A model generated the notes under the pieces. It was not told the DNA's origin and ran no database searches. It saw nothing but the letters and a program-made list of their open reading frames with translations. A stretch of 64,000 nucleotides of DNA from Kribbella jejuensis (GTDB lineage Bacteria; Actinomycetota; Actinomycetes; Propionibacteriales; Kribbellaceae), in the NCBI RefSeq assembly GCF_006715085.1, contig NZ_VFMM01000001.1:3906001-3970000 (forward strand), given 5' to 3'. This document shows, piece by piece, positions 9,679-17,496 of this stretch (position 1 is its first letter; each line of letters starts with the position of its first letter). The translations under genes were made by a program, and so were the position numbers.

Positions 9679-9948
9679 GGCCGCGGTGGGTCCGGTGTTC
9701 GTGGTGCGGCTGGGCTGGAGGGTGGGTGCGCCGTAGAGTTGGTATCCGCAGCCGGGGCAGTAGCGGGCCTCTATGCGTCCGTCGATGGCGATGACGGTGT
9801 AGTCGTCGCCGGGTTCGAGGACGGTGGGGCACCAGTCATGTCCGTCGAGGTGGTCGTTGGCGACCCAGTCGCACAGGAAGGTGCTGTCGGCAACGGCGTG
9901 GTAGACGGTGATCTCTGCGTAGGCGTTGACGTACGCGGTGGTGGCCAT
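9676..9948 (-). CDS. Small zinc-ribbon protein of unknown function
   Basis: This 90-residue protein starts at the ATG at 9948 (MATTAYVNAYAEITVYHAV). It has a C-terminal RYCPGCGYQLYG half zinc ribbon and earlier Cys/His residues (FLCDWV, DGHDWCPT) that could complete a metal site. A longer reading frame upstream overlaps the SprT gene and has non-coding composition, so it was rejected. It sits between sprT-like and rep. I do not recognise a named family. Confidence 0.6.
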   Translation of the reverse strand: MATTAYVNAYAEITVYHAVADSTFLCDWVANDHLDGHDWCPTVLEPGDDYTVIAIDGRIEARYCPGCGYQLYGAPTLQPSRTTNTGPTAA

Positions 9949-10108
9949 CGTTGGTGCCCATTCTGTGTGCAGCGTTGGTGGTCGTTGTCGTTGTCGTTGT
10001 CCGTGGCGGTTGGTGGTGATTCGGTGTTCGCCCTCGTCTCCGGGACCCCGTGGATTCCGGAGGCGAGAGCCAGCAACGAGCCCAGGTGGTGCCGTGTACT
10101 GCGTGGTG

Positions 10109-11185
10109 TTACTCGTCGGGTTCGAAGGTGGATTCGCAGACACCGCAGGTGATGTCTCCTTCTTCGAGGACTGCTTTGGCGACGCGGATACGGCGTGGGC
10201 ATTGGCATGCGCACGCGATGGCGTTGTTGTTGTTCTTCTTGGCCTGTCCACCAGTCATCTCGGGGTGGCGGTAGGCGATGAGCGCCTTCTTCAGATCGGT
10301 CAGGACGCTCTTGTAGGTGGCCGCTGTCTCGGCGCGGAGCGTGCAGGGTGACCAGCCGATGCGATCGTCCTTCTTCGTATCGAGGCCGAGTTCGGAGGCC
10401 AGCGCGGCGAACTTCTGGTTGTGCCAGCGGCCTTGGCGGCTGGTGTCTTTGATCTCGCGAACGTTCGCGAGCGCGTGTGCGGCTTCGTGGAGGAGGGTGG
10501 TGAAGACCTCTTCGACGGGTCGTTTGAGTCCTTCGCCGGACACGAGGACTTCGGCGAGGGCTTGTTCGCCGTGTTGCCAGCGGGCGGCTGCGAAGTGGCC
10601 GTATTTGGCTTGTTTGCTGGCGGTTCCGGAGCCGACGATGATCACGACGGCGGGGATCTCCTTGTGGTTGGTGCGGATTGCGGTCCAGGCTGCTTCGAGT
10701 GCGGAGACCAGTTCCGCGGTCGTATATTCGTGTTGACGTTTACGTGTCAGTCGCGCTTTCGGTGACCCGGTGCGAGTCGTCTTCGAGCCGGTAGGCGAGG
10801 TGGCCTTCTTGGCTCGTTTGATGGTGACCGAGACGGCCGGGTGGCTGCCGCCAGTGCTTAGTTCCTTGAGTTTGTTGCGTACGGCAATCAGCGAGGTGTA
10901 GCCGTGAGCCCGGCCACCTTCGGCCGCCCGGACAGCGTCCATATGGGCTTGGACCGCCTTGTGCGCGGCAGTGGGTGTGCCGTTGTAGACGGCGGTGGTC
11001 TTGGTGACCGTCCAGCCGGTGATGTTGGCCAGTGCGTCCGTGTTGTGGTTGGTCAGTCCGGCAAGCTTGGTGGTGGTCGCGGGCTTCGCCGCAGCCACCG
11101 GAGCCGGGGCCGGGGTGGCCGGCATATCGATGAGGTCGAGTTGTCCTGGGACCTGGACCACGGGTGCGAGGTGGGTGGTTACCAT
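10109..11185 (-). CDS. SprT-like zinc metallopeptidase-domain protein
   Basis: This 358-residue protein has a Pro/Ala-rich linker N-terminus, a central SprT-like domain with TTLLHEAAHALANVREIKDTSRQGRWHNQKF (HExxH-type zinc site HEAAH plus a distal His), and a C-terminal zinc ribbon with CACQC and CGVC. SprT/Spartan domains cleave proteins crosslinked to DNA or act at replication forks, so a role in handling the Rep-DNA adduct is plausible but inferred. AGAGGAG lies 6 bases before the ATG. Palindrome site 3 lies inside the coding sequence and encodes LTRKRQ. Confidence 0.82.
   Translation of the reverse strand: MVTTHLAPVVQVPGQLDLIDMPATPAPAPVAAAKPATTTKLAGLTNHNTDALANITGWTVTKTTAVYNGTPTAAHKAVQAHMDAVRAAEGGRAHGYTSLIAVRNKLKELSTGGSHPAVSVTIKRAKKATSPTGSKTTRTGSPKARLTRKRQHEYTTAELVSALEAAWTAIRTNHKEIPAVVIIVGSGTASKQAKYGHFAAARWQHGEQALAEVLVSGEGLKRPVEEVFTTLLHEAAHALANVREIKDTSRQGRWHNQKFAALASELGLDTKKDDRIGWSPCTLRAETAATYKSVLTDLKKALIAYRHPEMTGGQAKKNNNNAIACACQCPRRIRVAKAVLEEGDITCGVCESTFEPDE
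10734..10749 (-). repeat. Element palindrome, site 3 of 9 (inside coding sequence)
   Basis: The minus strand reads TGACACGTAAACGTCA within the SprT-like gene, at the boundary between the linker and the peptidase domain. Confidence 0.8.
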
Positions 11186-11430
11186 TGCTCTCCTCTTTCG
11201 TGTGCTTGGTTTCTTGCGCAGATCAGGTGACAGGGGCGGCCGGTGTAGGGGTCGCGCATGAAGGCGTTGTGTCCGCAGATGTCACAAGGCCACGGGTCGC
11301 CGACTGTCGTGTGTGCCCAGTCCTCTGCTCGCTCGGAGCGGTGCGTCTTCTTCGATGGGGTCTTCTTCTTGACCGGTTCTGCTGCTGGTGCGGTTGCTGC
11401 TGGGGTGATGTCTGTGGTTTCGACTGGCAT
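11179..11430 (-). CDS. Small zinc-finger protein
   Basis: This 83-residue protein starts at the ATG at 11430. A Thr/Ala/Lys-rich leader is followed by a four-cysteine cluster, WPCDICGHNAFMRDPYTGRPCHLICARN, resembling a small treble-clef or zinc finger. Its end overlaps the sprT-like start by 7 bases, so the two are coupled. Palindrome site 4 lies 13 bases upstream of its start. Function is unknown; DNA or RNA binding is a guess from the fold. Confidence 0.65.
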   Translation of the reverse strand: MPVETTDITPAATAPAAEPVKKKTPSKKTHRSERAEDWAHTTVGDPWPCDICGHNAFMRDPYTGRPCHLICARNQAHERGEQW

Positions 11431-11443
11431 GGCCTGTTGGCCT

Positions 11444-11459
11444 TGACAGTTACGTATCA
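11444..11459 (-). repeat. Element palindrome, site 4 of 9
   Basis: The minus strand reads TGATACGTAACTGTCA (one mismatch in the left arm), just upstream of the small zinc-finger gene. Confidence 0.75.
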
Positions 11460-11495
11460 CGCGGCGCCGGTTTGCCCGGTTGGTTGCCGCGCGCA

Positions 11496-11720
11496 TCATT
11501 TGCTCCAGACCGACAGCGTGTTGTTGACGGTCAGTGCGAGCTCGTAGATGTCGTTCGAGACCACGGCGGCGTAGTAGTCGTAGTCGGAATCGGCGGGTGC
11601 GGTCTCTCGTACCGATTCCGCGTGGTTTCGCAGGTCGTCTCGCAGTTGCTGGAGCGCTTGGACGATGACGAGGCGGTGGCTGTCCACGAGTGCTTCAAGA
11701 GACTTGATGTTCTTGTTCAT
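11496..11720 (-). CDS. Small helical protein of unknown function
   Basis: The 74 residues (MNKNIKSLEALVDSHRLVIVQALQQLRDDLRNHAESVRE) predict mainly helix, with a possible short coiled coil in the first half. The ATG overlaps the stop of the upstream gene by 4 bases, which supports real translation. I recognise no family. Confidence 0.6.
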   Translation of the reverse strand: MNKNIKSLEALVDSHRLVIVQALQQLRDDLRNHAESVRETAPADSDYDYYAAVVSNDIYELALTVNNTLSVWSK

Positions 11721-12037
11721 GGCTGGTCCTGCGTCCAGTCGTCGGGGACGTAGACCTGGTCTTGGGTCCAGGTGTCGGTTTTGGTGGCGTGGTCTACGAG
11801 GTGTTCTTCGAGCAGTTGGCGTGCTTCGTAGAGCGCGTCGATGAGTTGGCTGAGTGCGGTGACGGAGCCGGTGATGAGTTCGAGTTCGATCGGGGTGTTT
11901 CCCAGATCGATGGCGACCAGTGGGGTTTCGCCGTTGCAGGCGAGGTTGATGCCGGCCACGGTGTTGTCGGTGAACTCGTAGCCGATGAACATGCGGTCGT
12001 CGCGTTCGCCGCCGTTGGCGTCGTAGTAGGTGGTCAT
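11717..12037 (-). CDS. Hypothetical protein in the transfer operon
   Basis: The ATG at 12037 (MTTYYDANGGERDDRMFIGYEF) gives 106 residues, overlaps the previous stop by 4 bases, and its own stop overlaps the next start by 4 bases. The protein is acidic, with a beta-rich first half and a helical tail. No family is recognised. The tight ATGA couplings place it firmly in one operon with its neighbours. Confidence 0.62.
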   Translation of the reverse strand: MTTYYDANGGERDDRMFIGYEFTDNTVAGINLACNGETPLVAIDLGNTPIELELITGSVTALSQLIDALYEARQLLEEHLVDHATKTDTWTQDQVYVPDDWTQDQP

Positions 12038-12288
12038 GACCCCGACCCTTCGTCCTGGTGGCGGATGAACAGTTGGTGCCAGGTGCCGTGGTTGGACATG
12101 GCCTGGCGCAGGTTGCTGCGGCATTCGAGGCAGCCGCTGGGGGCCGTTTGGCTGTAGACGATGTAGCCGCAGTCGTGGACGTAGGCGTACTTGTTGGTGG
12201 TGAAGTCGAGTAGTGCCGCGTAGCCGGTGTCGAAGTCGGGCTCGACTCCGAGCAGGAACAGCGGGTTTGTTGTGGGTGTGGTGGTCAT
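12034..12288 (-). CDS. Hypothetical small protein with CxxC
   Basis: This 84-residue protein contains YVHDCGYIVYSQTAPSGCLECRSNLRQAMSNH, a Cys/His arrangement that could bind zinc. It lies 5 bases after the traB-like stop and overlaps the following gene by 4 bases. Function is unknown; it is part of the transfer operon. Confidence 0.6.
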   Translation of the reverse strand: MTTTPTTNPLFLLGVEPDFDTGYAALLDFTTNKYAYVHDCGYIVYSQTAPSGCLECRSNLRQAMSNHGTWHQLFIRHQDEGSGS

Positions 12289-12293
12289 AGCGG

Positions 12294-13145
12294 TTAGGCC
12301 GCCTTTCGGAGGTGTACTGCGCGGCGGACGATCTGGTTGACGTGGTGGTCTTCGAGGTGCGCCGTTTTGAGTCGGCGCGGGAATCCGCCTTCGGCGCGGA
12401 GGAGTCCGACGCCGAGGGCTTCGGGTTCGATGTCCACGGCGGTGTGGCCTTGGGAGGCCCAGCCGGTGCCGAGGATGATGTCGCTGCTGGAGTCGGTGGC
12501 GCAGCGGAACGCGAGCCGGTAGCCGAACAGGTCCCTCAGTGAGGTCGGGACGATGTCCGCGGACGGGCGCTGGGTGGATGCGACGGTGATGATGCCCGCG
12601 GCGCGGCCTCGGGCGACGATGTCGCGCACCAGGGTCCGGAACTCTTCTTGCTGTTCCTTGGTGCCGACGGTGACGGTGAAGTACGCCAGCTCGTCAATGC
12701 ACAGAAGCTTGGCGCGGAAGCCGTCGCCGGGAACGATCTTCTTGCGGCCCGTGCGGGCCAGGTGCAGGTAGCGCTCATCCAGATCTTTCTGGAGTTCGAG
12801 CAGGACGCGAAGTGCCTTGGTCATGTCGTTGCCGACGAACTGGCTCGCGACCGGTGCGTACGGCAACAGTTCAACGATCTTGCCGTCGATCAGGATGAGA
12901 TCTACGTCGATGCACAATGCGGCGTGGGCGACGATGTTGCCTTGGGCTACGGACTTGCCCGCGCCGGGTTCACCACCGATGAGGATGTTGCGGTACATCA
13001 GGCCGACACGGACTGACCTGCCGCGTGCGTCGAGACCCAGGTAGATCGGGTCGTAGATCGAGAGCGCACCCTTGGGTGCGGGGGTGCCCCCCGGCGCGAG
13101 CCGGGGGAACACCGATTTCTTCGGATTCAGGTTGAAGCTAGACAT
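12294..13145 (-). CDS. FtsK/SpoIIIE-type DNA translocase (TraB-like)
   Basis: This 283-residue ATPase is the motor that moves double-stranded element DNA between mycelia in AICE conjugation. Walker A is GEPGAGKS (58-65), Walker B is LLCIDE (147-152), and the ARGRAAGIITVASTQRPSADIVPTSLRD segment is typical of FtsK motors. It is only the motor core: there are no transmembrane helices, and the C-terminal winged helix is reduced. The upstream gene, overlapping by 8 bases, supplies two membrane helices, so the pair may form a split TraB. Confidence 0.88.
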   Translation of the reverse strand: MSSFNLNPKKSVFPRLAPGGTPAPKGALSIYDPIYLGLDARGRSVRVGLMYRNILIGGEPGAGKSVAQGNIVAHAALCIDVDLILIDGKIVELLPYAPVASQFVGNDMTKALRVLLELQKDLDERYLHLARTGRKKIVPGDGFRAKLLCIDELAYFTVTVGTKEQQEEFRTLVRDIVARGRAAGIITVASTQRPSADIVPTSLRDLFGYRLAFRCATDSSSDIILGTGWASQGHTAVDIEPEALGVGLLRAEGGFPRRLKTAHLEDHHVNQIVRRAVHLRKAA

Positions 13146-13992
13146 AGTCGGACACGTCTTCTCCGTTGGCGCCCAAGATCACCGTCTGGCTGTCGCTAAC
13201 GGCAGCGGTGGTCTTGGTCTTGGAAGTTCGAGTGCGGGTCTCACCGGTCGTGTTGGCACTGCCGGTTTTGGCCGGCGGCTGCGCGGTGGACTCGTCGGGG
13301 GCGCTGCCCGTGGTGTCTGGCCCGAGAAAGGCCATGACAGCGTCATCGGCGACTGCCGCTTCGGGCATGTCGCTGGTGTCGTTGAGCAGTGGTGAGGTGA
13401 TGTGCGTCTTCGACAGCGGGTCGCGGCGGTTGATCTCAATGCGCACGACAGCGGCATTGCGCTTAGATCGGGCGATGACTGCTGAGCGTGCCCAGCAGGC
13501 CGACGCGATGGTTTCGGCCTTGTTGTCGAGGTCTTCCATCGACAGGCCGGGACGCATCCACAGCCAGACGATCTGGCCGGTCTTGGTGGAGAAGCAGGCC
13601 ACGATGAACGGCAGGTTCCCTGAGTAGTTCAGGGTCCGCATCTCAACCAGGCAGGCACGGAGCCGGTGCCGGGTGATGACACACCAGAACCGATTCAGGA
13701 CGAACCGGCGTGCCGGGTTGTCGGTGACGATCCATCCGCAGAGGACGATGATCAGCAAGGCGTTGAGCCACAGCGGGTTCGACCGGAAGTAGCCGGTGAT
13801 CGCCGTTCCGTGGGCGATGGTGATGTAGGCGATGCTGGCCAGGACGAACAACTCCCAGCGCCAGCGCCAGACCGCGAGCAGAACCTTGACCGGCGTCGAC
13901 TGTGACGGCCGGATGATCGTTTCGATGGTTCCGGTGGCGGTACTTCCGCGTCCTGCTCGACGTGTCGAGCGTGTGCGGGTAGATTTGGGCAT
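13138..13992 (-). CDS. Membrane partner of the FtsK-like translocase
   Basis: This 284-residue protein has a basic N-terminus, two hydrophobic helices (WELFVLASIAYITIAHG and LWLNALLIIVLCGWIV), a soluble domain (SGNLPFIVACFSTKTGQIVWLWMRPGLSMEDLDNKAETIASAC) and a Pro/Thr-rich acidic tail. The soluble part resembles the region between the membrane helices and ATPase in actinobacterial TraB/TraSA proteins. Gene overlap with the motor supports a complex at the membrane. It was named from position and topology only. Confidence 0.7.
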   Translation of the reverse strand: MPKSTRTRSTRRAGRGSTATGTIETIIRPSQSTPVKVLLAVWRWRWELFVLASIAYITIAHGTAITGYFRSNPLWLNALLIIVLCGWIVTDNPARRFVLNRFWCVITRHRLRACLVEMRTLNYSGNLPFIVACFSTKTGQIVWLWMRPGLSMEDLDNKAETIASACWARSAVIARSKRNAAVVRIEINRRDPLSKTHITSPLLNDTSDMPEAAVADDAVMAFLGPDTTGSAPDESTAQPPAKTGSANTTGETRTRTSKTKTTAAVSDSQTVILGANGEDVSDYV

Positions 13993-14091
13993 GACAAGAC
14001 CTCCCGATCAGGGGGTTGAGTCAGGAAAGACACCAAGCCGGGACAGGTTTCCTAGGCCGAAGGCCCGACTTGGCGTCTCGTTTCCAGGGAG

Positions 14092-14109
14092 CGGCCCTTT
14101 CGAGGGCCG
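14092..14109 (-). terminator. Intergenic hairpin
   Basis: CGGCCC-TTTCGA-GGGCCG forms a compact 6-bp GC stem between the gene at 14120-14479 and the membrane-protein gene. It could be a terminator or an attenuating hairpin in the minus-strand transcript. Confidence 0.5.
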
Positions 14110-14119
14110 TTCTTGGTTT

Positions 14120-14479
14120 CTAGCGGTTGTTGATCGGTGTTGACACGTATGCGTCAATCGCGGTGACTTCACCCGATTCCGTGGGTGAGGCCGACTTCCA
14201 GACCGCGTACGCGTAGTCGCGTGCGGCGTACAGATCGAGGCGACGATCGCAGGCCTCGCGGTACAGGTCGAGCAGTTGCCAGAACGCCTCCGAGGCGTAG
14301 ACAGCAGTTGCATCGTTGCTGATCGCAACGACAGGTTCAGCCCGGTTCAGGCTGCTAGCGATGCTCTGGTCCAAGAAGACCAACACCAGTTCGATTTCCA
14401 CGATTTCGTTGCACTTGGCCACGTACTCGGACCGTGCTTGATTCGCTGTGACGGTTCGGTTGTCCATCGGTTGCGACAT
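14120..14479 (-). CDS. Hypothetical helical protein of the element
   Basis: The ATG at 14479 gives 119 residues (MSQPMDNRTVTANQARSEYVAKCNEIVEIELVLVFLDQSIAS), mostly helical, with a second acidic helix (EAFWQLLDLYREACDRRLDLYAARDYAYAVW). AGGGG precedes the start. Palindrome site 5 lies within the last codons and encodes DAYVST. No family is recognised; its place between the SCO3933-family gene and the transfer genes suggests a transfer-associated role. Confidence 0.6.
   Translation of the reverse strand: MSQPMDNRTVTANQARSEYVAKCNEIVEIELVLVFLDQSIASSLNRAEPVVAISNDATAVYASEAFWQLLDLYREACDRRLDLYAARDYAYAVWKSASPTESGEVTAIDAYVSTPINNR
14141..14156 (+). repeat. Element palindrome, site 5 of 9
   Basis: TGACACGTATGCGTCA on the plus strand, overlapping the 3' end of the gene at 14120-14479. 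Confidence 0.85.
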
Positions 14480-14526
14480 GACTACCCCTAGCTGAGCAGT
14501 GCACGAATCACGGGATGAGTGGAGAA

Positions 14527-14844
14527 CTACTTCGCAGAACCCGACGCGGCGTTGAGGGTCTTGGCCTTGTACGCGACACCGTTCCGCCCGTTGGTGGCCC
14601 ACGGCATGGCCTCCAGCTCGACCGGCACGACGACGGAGCCAACGTTGACCTTCGGCATGGCATTGCCCGCCAGAGTCACGTTGATCACCTCGCCGCCCGT
14701 CTCGTCGAGCGCCATCACCTGAACCGACCAGAGCAGCTCGTTGGTGTTCCGGTCAGCCTTCTGCCGGCCGTTCTGGTCCTTCTTCTCCTCCACAGCCTTG
14801 GTGACCGTGAACGTCTTGCCCGTGGTGTCGATGTTCAGCTTCAT
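14527..14844 (-). CDS. SCO3933-family regulatory protein
   Basis: This 105-residue protein (MKLNIDTTGKTFTVTKAVEEKKDQNGRQKADR, then LLWSVQVMALDETGGEVINVTLAG and AYKAKTLNAA) resembles the SCO3933-type proteins found next to transfer genes in many Streptomyces AICEs. The fold looks all-beta, and the biochemical role is not established. A GntR-type operator palindrome lies 45 bases upstream of its start, so it is probably under the element's own repressor. Confidence 0.72.
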   Translation of the reverse strand: MKLNIDTTGKTFTVTKAVEEKKDQNGRQKADRNTNELLWSVQVMALDETGGEVINVTLAGNAMPKVNVGSVVVPVELEAMPWATNGRNGVAYKAKTLNAASGSAK

Positions 14845-14889
14845 GAGGAATCGCCCTTTCTAGGCGTCCGACCCGCTCCCGTTGAGCGA

Positions 14890-14915
14890 GTGTTCTAGTT
14901 CAGATACTAGAACAC
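14890..14915. promoter_or_regulatory. GntR-type operator palindrome
   Basis: A perfect inverted repeat, GTGTTCTAGT-6 nt-ACTAGAACAC, lies in the promoter region of the SCO3933-family gene. The TGTTCTAG half-site recurs upstream of gntR and purC. Confidence 0.8.
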
Positions 14916-14963
14916 CTATGCCGAGTCTTCAAGCACTAAGCGCGACCAATTTCTCACTCAGGG

Positions 14964-14979
14964 TTGACACGTAAGCGTC
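14964..14979 (+). repeat. Element palindrome, site 6 of 9
   Basis: TGACACGTAAGCGTCA on the plus strand, in the gap between the divergent genes at 14844 and 15091. Confidence 0.85.
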
Positions 14980-15090
14980 AATCGCTAGACAAGGCGCCCT
15001 GCGGCATTCCCTCGAACACCATCGCCAAGTCGCCAAGGACTCGCGGCGCGTCCGACGCTCGATCTGGTTAGGCCGGACTAAAGTGCCCGC

Positions 15091-15618
15091 GTGAGTCTCG
15101 GGGTCGACGTGATCAAAGAAGCCGGACCGTACGTTGTCGGTCTGGCGGGTCTCGCCTTTGGCTTCGCCAACGCCAGGCTTCCAGGGCGGGAAGCTAGGCA
15201 CCATGCAAGAGTCGAAGGCCTCTACCCGGAGATGCTTGATGCACTCGACCAGCTTGTCCGCCACACGGTGACGTTCCTGGCGCCGGGCGGTCCGGTACGA
15301 CTCGATCCAGACATGCAGGTTCCGAACCCGAAGCTCGTTGATGCCATTTCGGCGCGGGTGGAGATCTTCGCAAGCCGCCCTGTCAGGGAGGCGTGGAACG
15401 CGGCAATCCAGCCAGTTCTCGAAGTGCGCCTAAGGAAGAACTCCCCGGAGGAGCTGCTCACGGAACTCGATGGCCCAGACGTCAGACCAACGCAGGTGGA
15501 GGCCCGACTCTGGGAGACCTACGAGGCGGCTCGCATCAAGCTGGTCGAGGAGATTCGGCGTGGCCTAGCCGTGCCGGGACGCCGCCGGCTGATGCCGAGG
15601 CGCAAGACCCAGCCGTGA
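15091..15618 (+). CDS. Hypothetical protein with N-terminal hydrophobic segment
   Basis: A GTG start gives 175 residues. The first part (EAGPYVVGLAGLAFGFANARL) could be a single membrane helix; the rest is helical and charged, ending in a basic tail (PGRRRLMPRRKTQP). It is one of the few plus-strand genes of the element. The minus-strand frame opposite it looks non-coding. No family is recognised. Confidence 0.5.
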   Translation: MSLGVDVIKEAGPYVVGLAGLAFGFANARLPGREARHHARVEGLYPEMLDALDQLVRHTVTFLAPGGPVRLDPDMQVPNPKLVDAISARVEIFASRPVREAWNAAIQPVLEVRLRKNSPEELLTELDGPDVRPTQVEARLWETYEAARIKLVEEIRRGLAVPGRRRLMPRRKTQP

Positions 15619-15641
15619 GTCTGTCGATCGAAGACGACGGA

Positions 15642-16385
15642 CTAATCTCCGAGTCGACCGCGGTAGGTCACACGGCCGTAGGTGATGCTCTCGCCGTACT
15701 CCAGCACGTCGCCTGTGTCGTCGTAGATCCAGTTGCGCCCGACCATGATTAAAGCGCCCTCATCCAGGCCGAGACTCTCTGCCTGGTCGGCCGTAGCGCT
15801 CGCTGGTTCGAACTGGTCTTGCCAGGCGTCGACGTTGCGCTTCAGGGTGTTCGCGACGTACATGAATGTGCCCTCGCGGATGCGCTCCGAGGTCAACAGG
15901 AGTGGCGCACGCTTCGCCAGATCGCCGCGAAAGTACGACGTTGATGCGGAGATTGGCTTCCCATCAGCCCTGAATGTCCTACGTACACGGCGAATCACCG
16001 GACTGCCGACCTTGATCCCGAGAGCATCAGCGATCTGCTCCGTGGCCTCTCCCAGACCCGCCTCAGTGATCTTCGCGTACTGGCCTGTCGGGTACACCTT
16101 GCCGGTGCGTCGAGCCTTGCCGACGCGATCGTTGGCCGCTCTGCCTCGCTCCTCTTCGGTGGTGACGAGGCTTCCGACGCCACGCTCTGGCTTGATGTAT
16201 CCCTCAGCGCGCAGAGCCGAGAGCGCCTTCTGGGCAGTCGCGATAGCCACGCCGTAATCGCGCATCAGCGAGCGGACCGACGGCACCAAGTCGCCGGCCT
16301 GTAGATCACCGTTCGCGATCCTGGTTCGGATCTCGTTCGCGATCTGCTGATACGGGGGAGCGGGGCGCTCCAGCTTCGGGGGCAT
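15642..16385 (-). CDS. GntR-family regulator with UTRA domain (KorSA-like)
   Basis: This 247-residue repressor has an N-terminal GntR winged helix (PPYQQIANEIRTRIANGDLQAGDLVPSVRSLMRDYGVAIATAQKALSALRAEGYI) and a HutC-type UTRA effector domain (ISASTSYFRGDLAKRAPLL, DVLEYGESITYGRVTYRGRL). In pSAM2 the KorSA/GntR protein represses the replication and transfer genes. The ATG at 16385 has GAGG upstream and is preferred to a TTG 21 bases earlier. A perfect TGTTCTAGAACA palindrome just upstream suggests self-repression. Confidence 0.9.
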   Translation of the reverse strand: MPPKLERPAPPYQQIANEIRTRIANGDLQAGDLVPSVRSLMRDYGVAIATAQKALSALRAEGYIKPERGVGSLVTTEEERGRAANDRVGKARRTGKVYPTGQYAKITEAGLGEATEQIADALGIKVGSPVIRRVRRTFRADGKPISASTSYFRGDLAKRAPLLLTSERIREGTFMYVANTLKRNVDAWQDQFEPASATADQAESLGLDEGALIMVGRNWIYDDTGDVLEYGESITYGRVTYRGRLGD

Positions 16386-16408
16386 GACTGACCTCAACGT
16401 CTCCAATC

Positions 16409-16424
16409 GGTGTTCTAGAACACC
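16409..16424. promoter_or_regulatory. GntR-type operator palindrome (autoregulatory)
   Basis: GGTGTTCTAGAACACC is a perfect 16-bp palindrome, 24 bases upstream of the GntR start. A further half-site GGTGTT follows at about 16434. Confidence 0.85.
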
Positions 16425-16454
16425 ACCATCATAGGTGTTGGAGTGCGCGAGGGT

Positions 16455-16646
16455 CTAGTAATCGTCCCGCGCGTTGACCCGGTCGATGCCGCCATAGCCT
16501 GTGGCCGCCACAGAGCGGGCAATCTCAACGTCATGAGGATCTGGTTCGATCCCCTGCTCTCTGGCCGCGAGCAGGCGCTTGTGCACCTTCTGTAGCTCCA
16601 AGACGTCAGCCAGCCGTGCTTCTGCGATCTCGTCCCACGTTGCCAT
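16455..16646 (-). CDS. Small hypothetical protein between purC and gntR
   Basis: The ATG at 16646 gives 63 residues (MATWDEIAEARLADVLELQKVHKRLLAAREQGIEPDPHDVEIARSVAATG), a probable helical hairpin. The start lies 2 bases past the purC stop, so it is coupled to purC. No family is recognised. Confidence 0.55.
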   Translation of the reverse strand: MATWDEIAEARLADVLELQKVHKRLLAAREQGIEPDPHDVEIARSVAATGYGGIDRVNARDDY

Positions 16647-16648
16647 CG

Positions 16649-17491
16649 TCAATCCCACTTCAGACCGGTGATGCGTTCGTACATAGCAACGTAGCGAGCC
16701 CGCGTCTCGTCAACGACCTCTTGGGGGATCTCGGGGCCTGGGGGAGTCTTGTCCCAGGTGCCCAGATCGCGAGCCCAGTCGCGTACGAACTGCTTGTCGT
16801 ATGAGATCTGGCGCTGTCCAGGCTTCCAGTCCTCGTCACGCCAGTACCTCGAGGAATCCGAGGTCAGAACCTCGTCGGCTAGGACCAGCGTTCCATCCTT
16901 TGCGAGACCGAACTCAAACTTGGTGTCGGCGAGGTGCACCCCCCGGCCGTCTGTGATCGCCGTAGCGCGCTTGAAGAGCTCTAGCGTCTTCTCCTTCAGA
17001 GCTTCCGCGAGCTCCGCACCAACGGCCGCCGAGACCTCATCGAAGGTCATCGGCTCGTCGTGCCCGTCCTCAGGAGCCGTCTTGGTCGTCGGTGTGAACA
17101 CCGGCTCCGGGAGCTTGTCACCTTCAAGCAGCCCAGGCTTGATCTCGACGCCCGAGATCTTCCCGGTCTCCCGGTACGCATCCCATCCCAGGCCAGCCAA
17201 GTAGCCGCGGGCGATGCACTCAACCTGCACGATGTCGACCTGCTGGCACCGCACTGCGCGGCCCTCGAATTCGGCCGGCACATCGGTCGCTGAGATGACG
17301 TGGTTCGGCATCACGTCCGCGAGTTGCTCGAACCACCACAACGACAGGCTCGTCAGCAACTTCCCCTTGTCGGGGATAGGTGTCGGCAACACGACGTCAT
17401 AGACCGACACCCGATCAGTGGCAACCAGGATCACCTCTCCCGGGCGATCGCTGTACACGTCTCGAACCTTGCCCCTATGCAGTAGCTCCAC
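16649..17491 (-). CDS. purC: SAICAR synthetase (PurC homologue) carried by the element
   Basis: Phosphoribosylaminoimidazole-succinocarboxamide synthase condenses CAIR with aspartate in purine synthesis. The 280-residue protein is full length, with HRGKVRDVY at the start, ARGYLAGLGWDAYRETG, KLPEPVFTPTTKTAPEDGHDEP, and LADTKFEFG, all conserved family blocks. Nothing suggests decay. Its location inside an AICE, directly under a copy of the GntR operator half-site and coupled to a small gene and gntR, is unusual for a housekeeping enzyme. Whether the host has another purC cannot be seen here. Confidence 0.93.
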   Translation of the reverse strand: MELLHRGKVRDVYSDRPGEVILVATDRVSVYDVVLPTPIPDKGKLLTSLSLWWFEQLADVMPNHVISATDVPAEFEGRAVRCQQVDIVQVECIARGYLAGLGWDAYRETGKISGVEIKPGLLEGDKLPEPVFTPTTKTAPEDGHDEPMTFDEVSAAVGAELAEALKEKTLELFKRATAITDGRGVHLADTKFEFGLAKDGTLVLADEVLTSDSSRYWRDEDWKPGQRQISYDKQFVRDWARDLGTWDKTPPGPEIPQEVVDETRARYVAMYERITGLKWD

Positions 17492-17496
17492 GCCAC

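Noticed and set aside
9975..10003. Short GTTGTC tandem run, considered as an iteron or origin
   Set aside because: Only a few imperfect hexamer units; not enough to call a replication origin.
14929..15264. A 111-codon minus-strand frame opposite the gene at 15091
   Set aside because: No family, no ribosome site, and it runs through palindrome site 6; the plus-strand frame has better composition.
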